A stretch of 6,383 nucleotides of DNA from an uncultured Lachnospiraceae bacterium (GTDB lineage: Bacteria > Bacillota > Clostridia > Lachnospirales > Lachnospiraceae): contig CACZNZ010000295.1 in the NCBI GenBank assembly GCA_902782625.1, positions 1 through 6,383 of the forward strand, read 5' to 3'. Below the pieces are notes generated by a model, which had not been told where the DNA came from, did not search any database, and worked only from the letters and a program-made list of their open reading frames with translations. How positions within the stretch are numbered: position 1 is the first letter of the stretch; each line of letters opens with the position of its first letter. Made by a program: the position numbers and the translations under genes. Below, in pieces: positions 6,101 through 6,383 of the stretch.

Positions 6101-6383
6101 ATGATTGAGAAACTGAGATCATCGAGATATTTTTATGCAGGAGCCAGCCTGATTCTGCTGATGCTTGTGTCCGGTGTGCTCAATCACTCCTTCTTGACAG
6201 TCGGAAATATGATCACAATCCTTCGGCAGTCCAGTATCCTGCTTATGCTTGGCATGGGGCTGACAGCGGTAGTTCTGACGGGGAATATCGATCTTTCTGT
6301 GGGAGCCATTGCAGCGCTGACAGGGTGTGTCAGTGCCAAAATGATGACACAGGGATGGGGAATCATTCCTGCTGTACTCGTGG
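6101..6383 (+). CDS. Sugar ABC transporter permease, second of two; 3' end outside window
   Basis: Open from ATG 6101 to the right edge: 94 codons plus one base, about the first third of a permease of roughly 310-330 residues. It begins one base after the TGA of the first permease and is preceded by GGAGGTGG at 6087-6094, 6 bases before the ATG. The visible part has a hydrophobic segment (about 11-27), then FLTVGNMITILRQSSILLMLGMGLTAVVLTGNIDLSVG-type layout, here noted as segments: FLTVGN (31-36), a second membrane helix (about 44-60) and the family hallmark GNIDLSVGA (61-69). It is homologous to, but clearly different from, the first permease (which has GTDLSLGS), as expected for two unlike pore subunits. 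The order binding protein, fused ATPase, permease, permease is shared with the ytfQRT-yjfF and fruEKFG systems. Confidence 0.93.
   Translation, partial: MIEKLRSSRYFYAGASLILLMLVSGVLNHSFLTVGNMITILRQSSILLMLGMGLTAVVLTGNIDLSVGAIAALTGCVSAKMMTQGWGIIPAVLV

Overview
The window reads as a chromosomal segment of a Gram-positive anaerobe of the Clostridia, most likely Lachnospiraceae-like. This is an inference from gene content (a DUF1846 protein and a DUF3783 protein), strong purine-rich AGGAGG-type ribosome binding sites, GTG starts, moderate GC and a lipoprotein-type binding protein. All seven genes are on the + strand and coding density is very high. There is no RNA gene, insertion sequence, CRISPR array or phage gene that I can support, and no gene-free stretch longer than about 110 bases.

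Layout. Positions 1-891 hold the C-terminal part of a DUF1846 (UPF0371) protein whose start lies upstream of the window. A 110-base gap follows (892-1001) with a clear extended -10 promoter. From there runs what looks like a single operon to the right edge: a thioredoxin-reductase-like flavoprotein (1002-2012); a small DUF3783 protein overlapping it by 4 bases (2009-2431); a substrate-binding lipoprotein (2433-3587); an intrinsic-terminator-like hairpin (3602-3639); a double-domain sugar-type ABC ATPase (3661-5172); a first permease starting on the base after the ATPase stop (5173-6099); and a second permease cut by the right edge (6101-6383).

How they work together. The last four genes are a carbohydrate-uptake ABC transporter of the ribose/galactose/AI-2 class (CUT2). 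The order (binding protein, fused ATPase, two different permeases) is the same as in the ytfQRT-yjfF and fruEKFG systems, so the membrane part is probably a heterodimer. The substrate cannot be read from sequence alone. The hairpin after the binding-protein gene is well placed to give more binding protein than ATPase and permease.

The unusual part is the front of the operon. The flavoprotein keeps the FAD site and a CxxC redox pair, but its second nucleotide-binding site lacks the paired arginines that normally read the phosphate of NADPH, and it has a charged C-terminal tail of about 40 residues. It is translationally coupled to the DUF3783 gene, which ends one base before the start codon of the transporter's binding protein. 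This redox-pair-plus-transporter arrangement is the best candidate in the window for something not well described.
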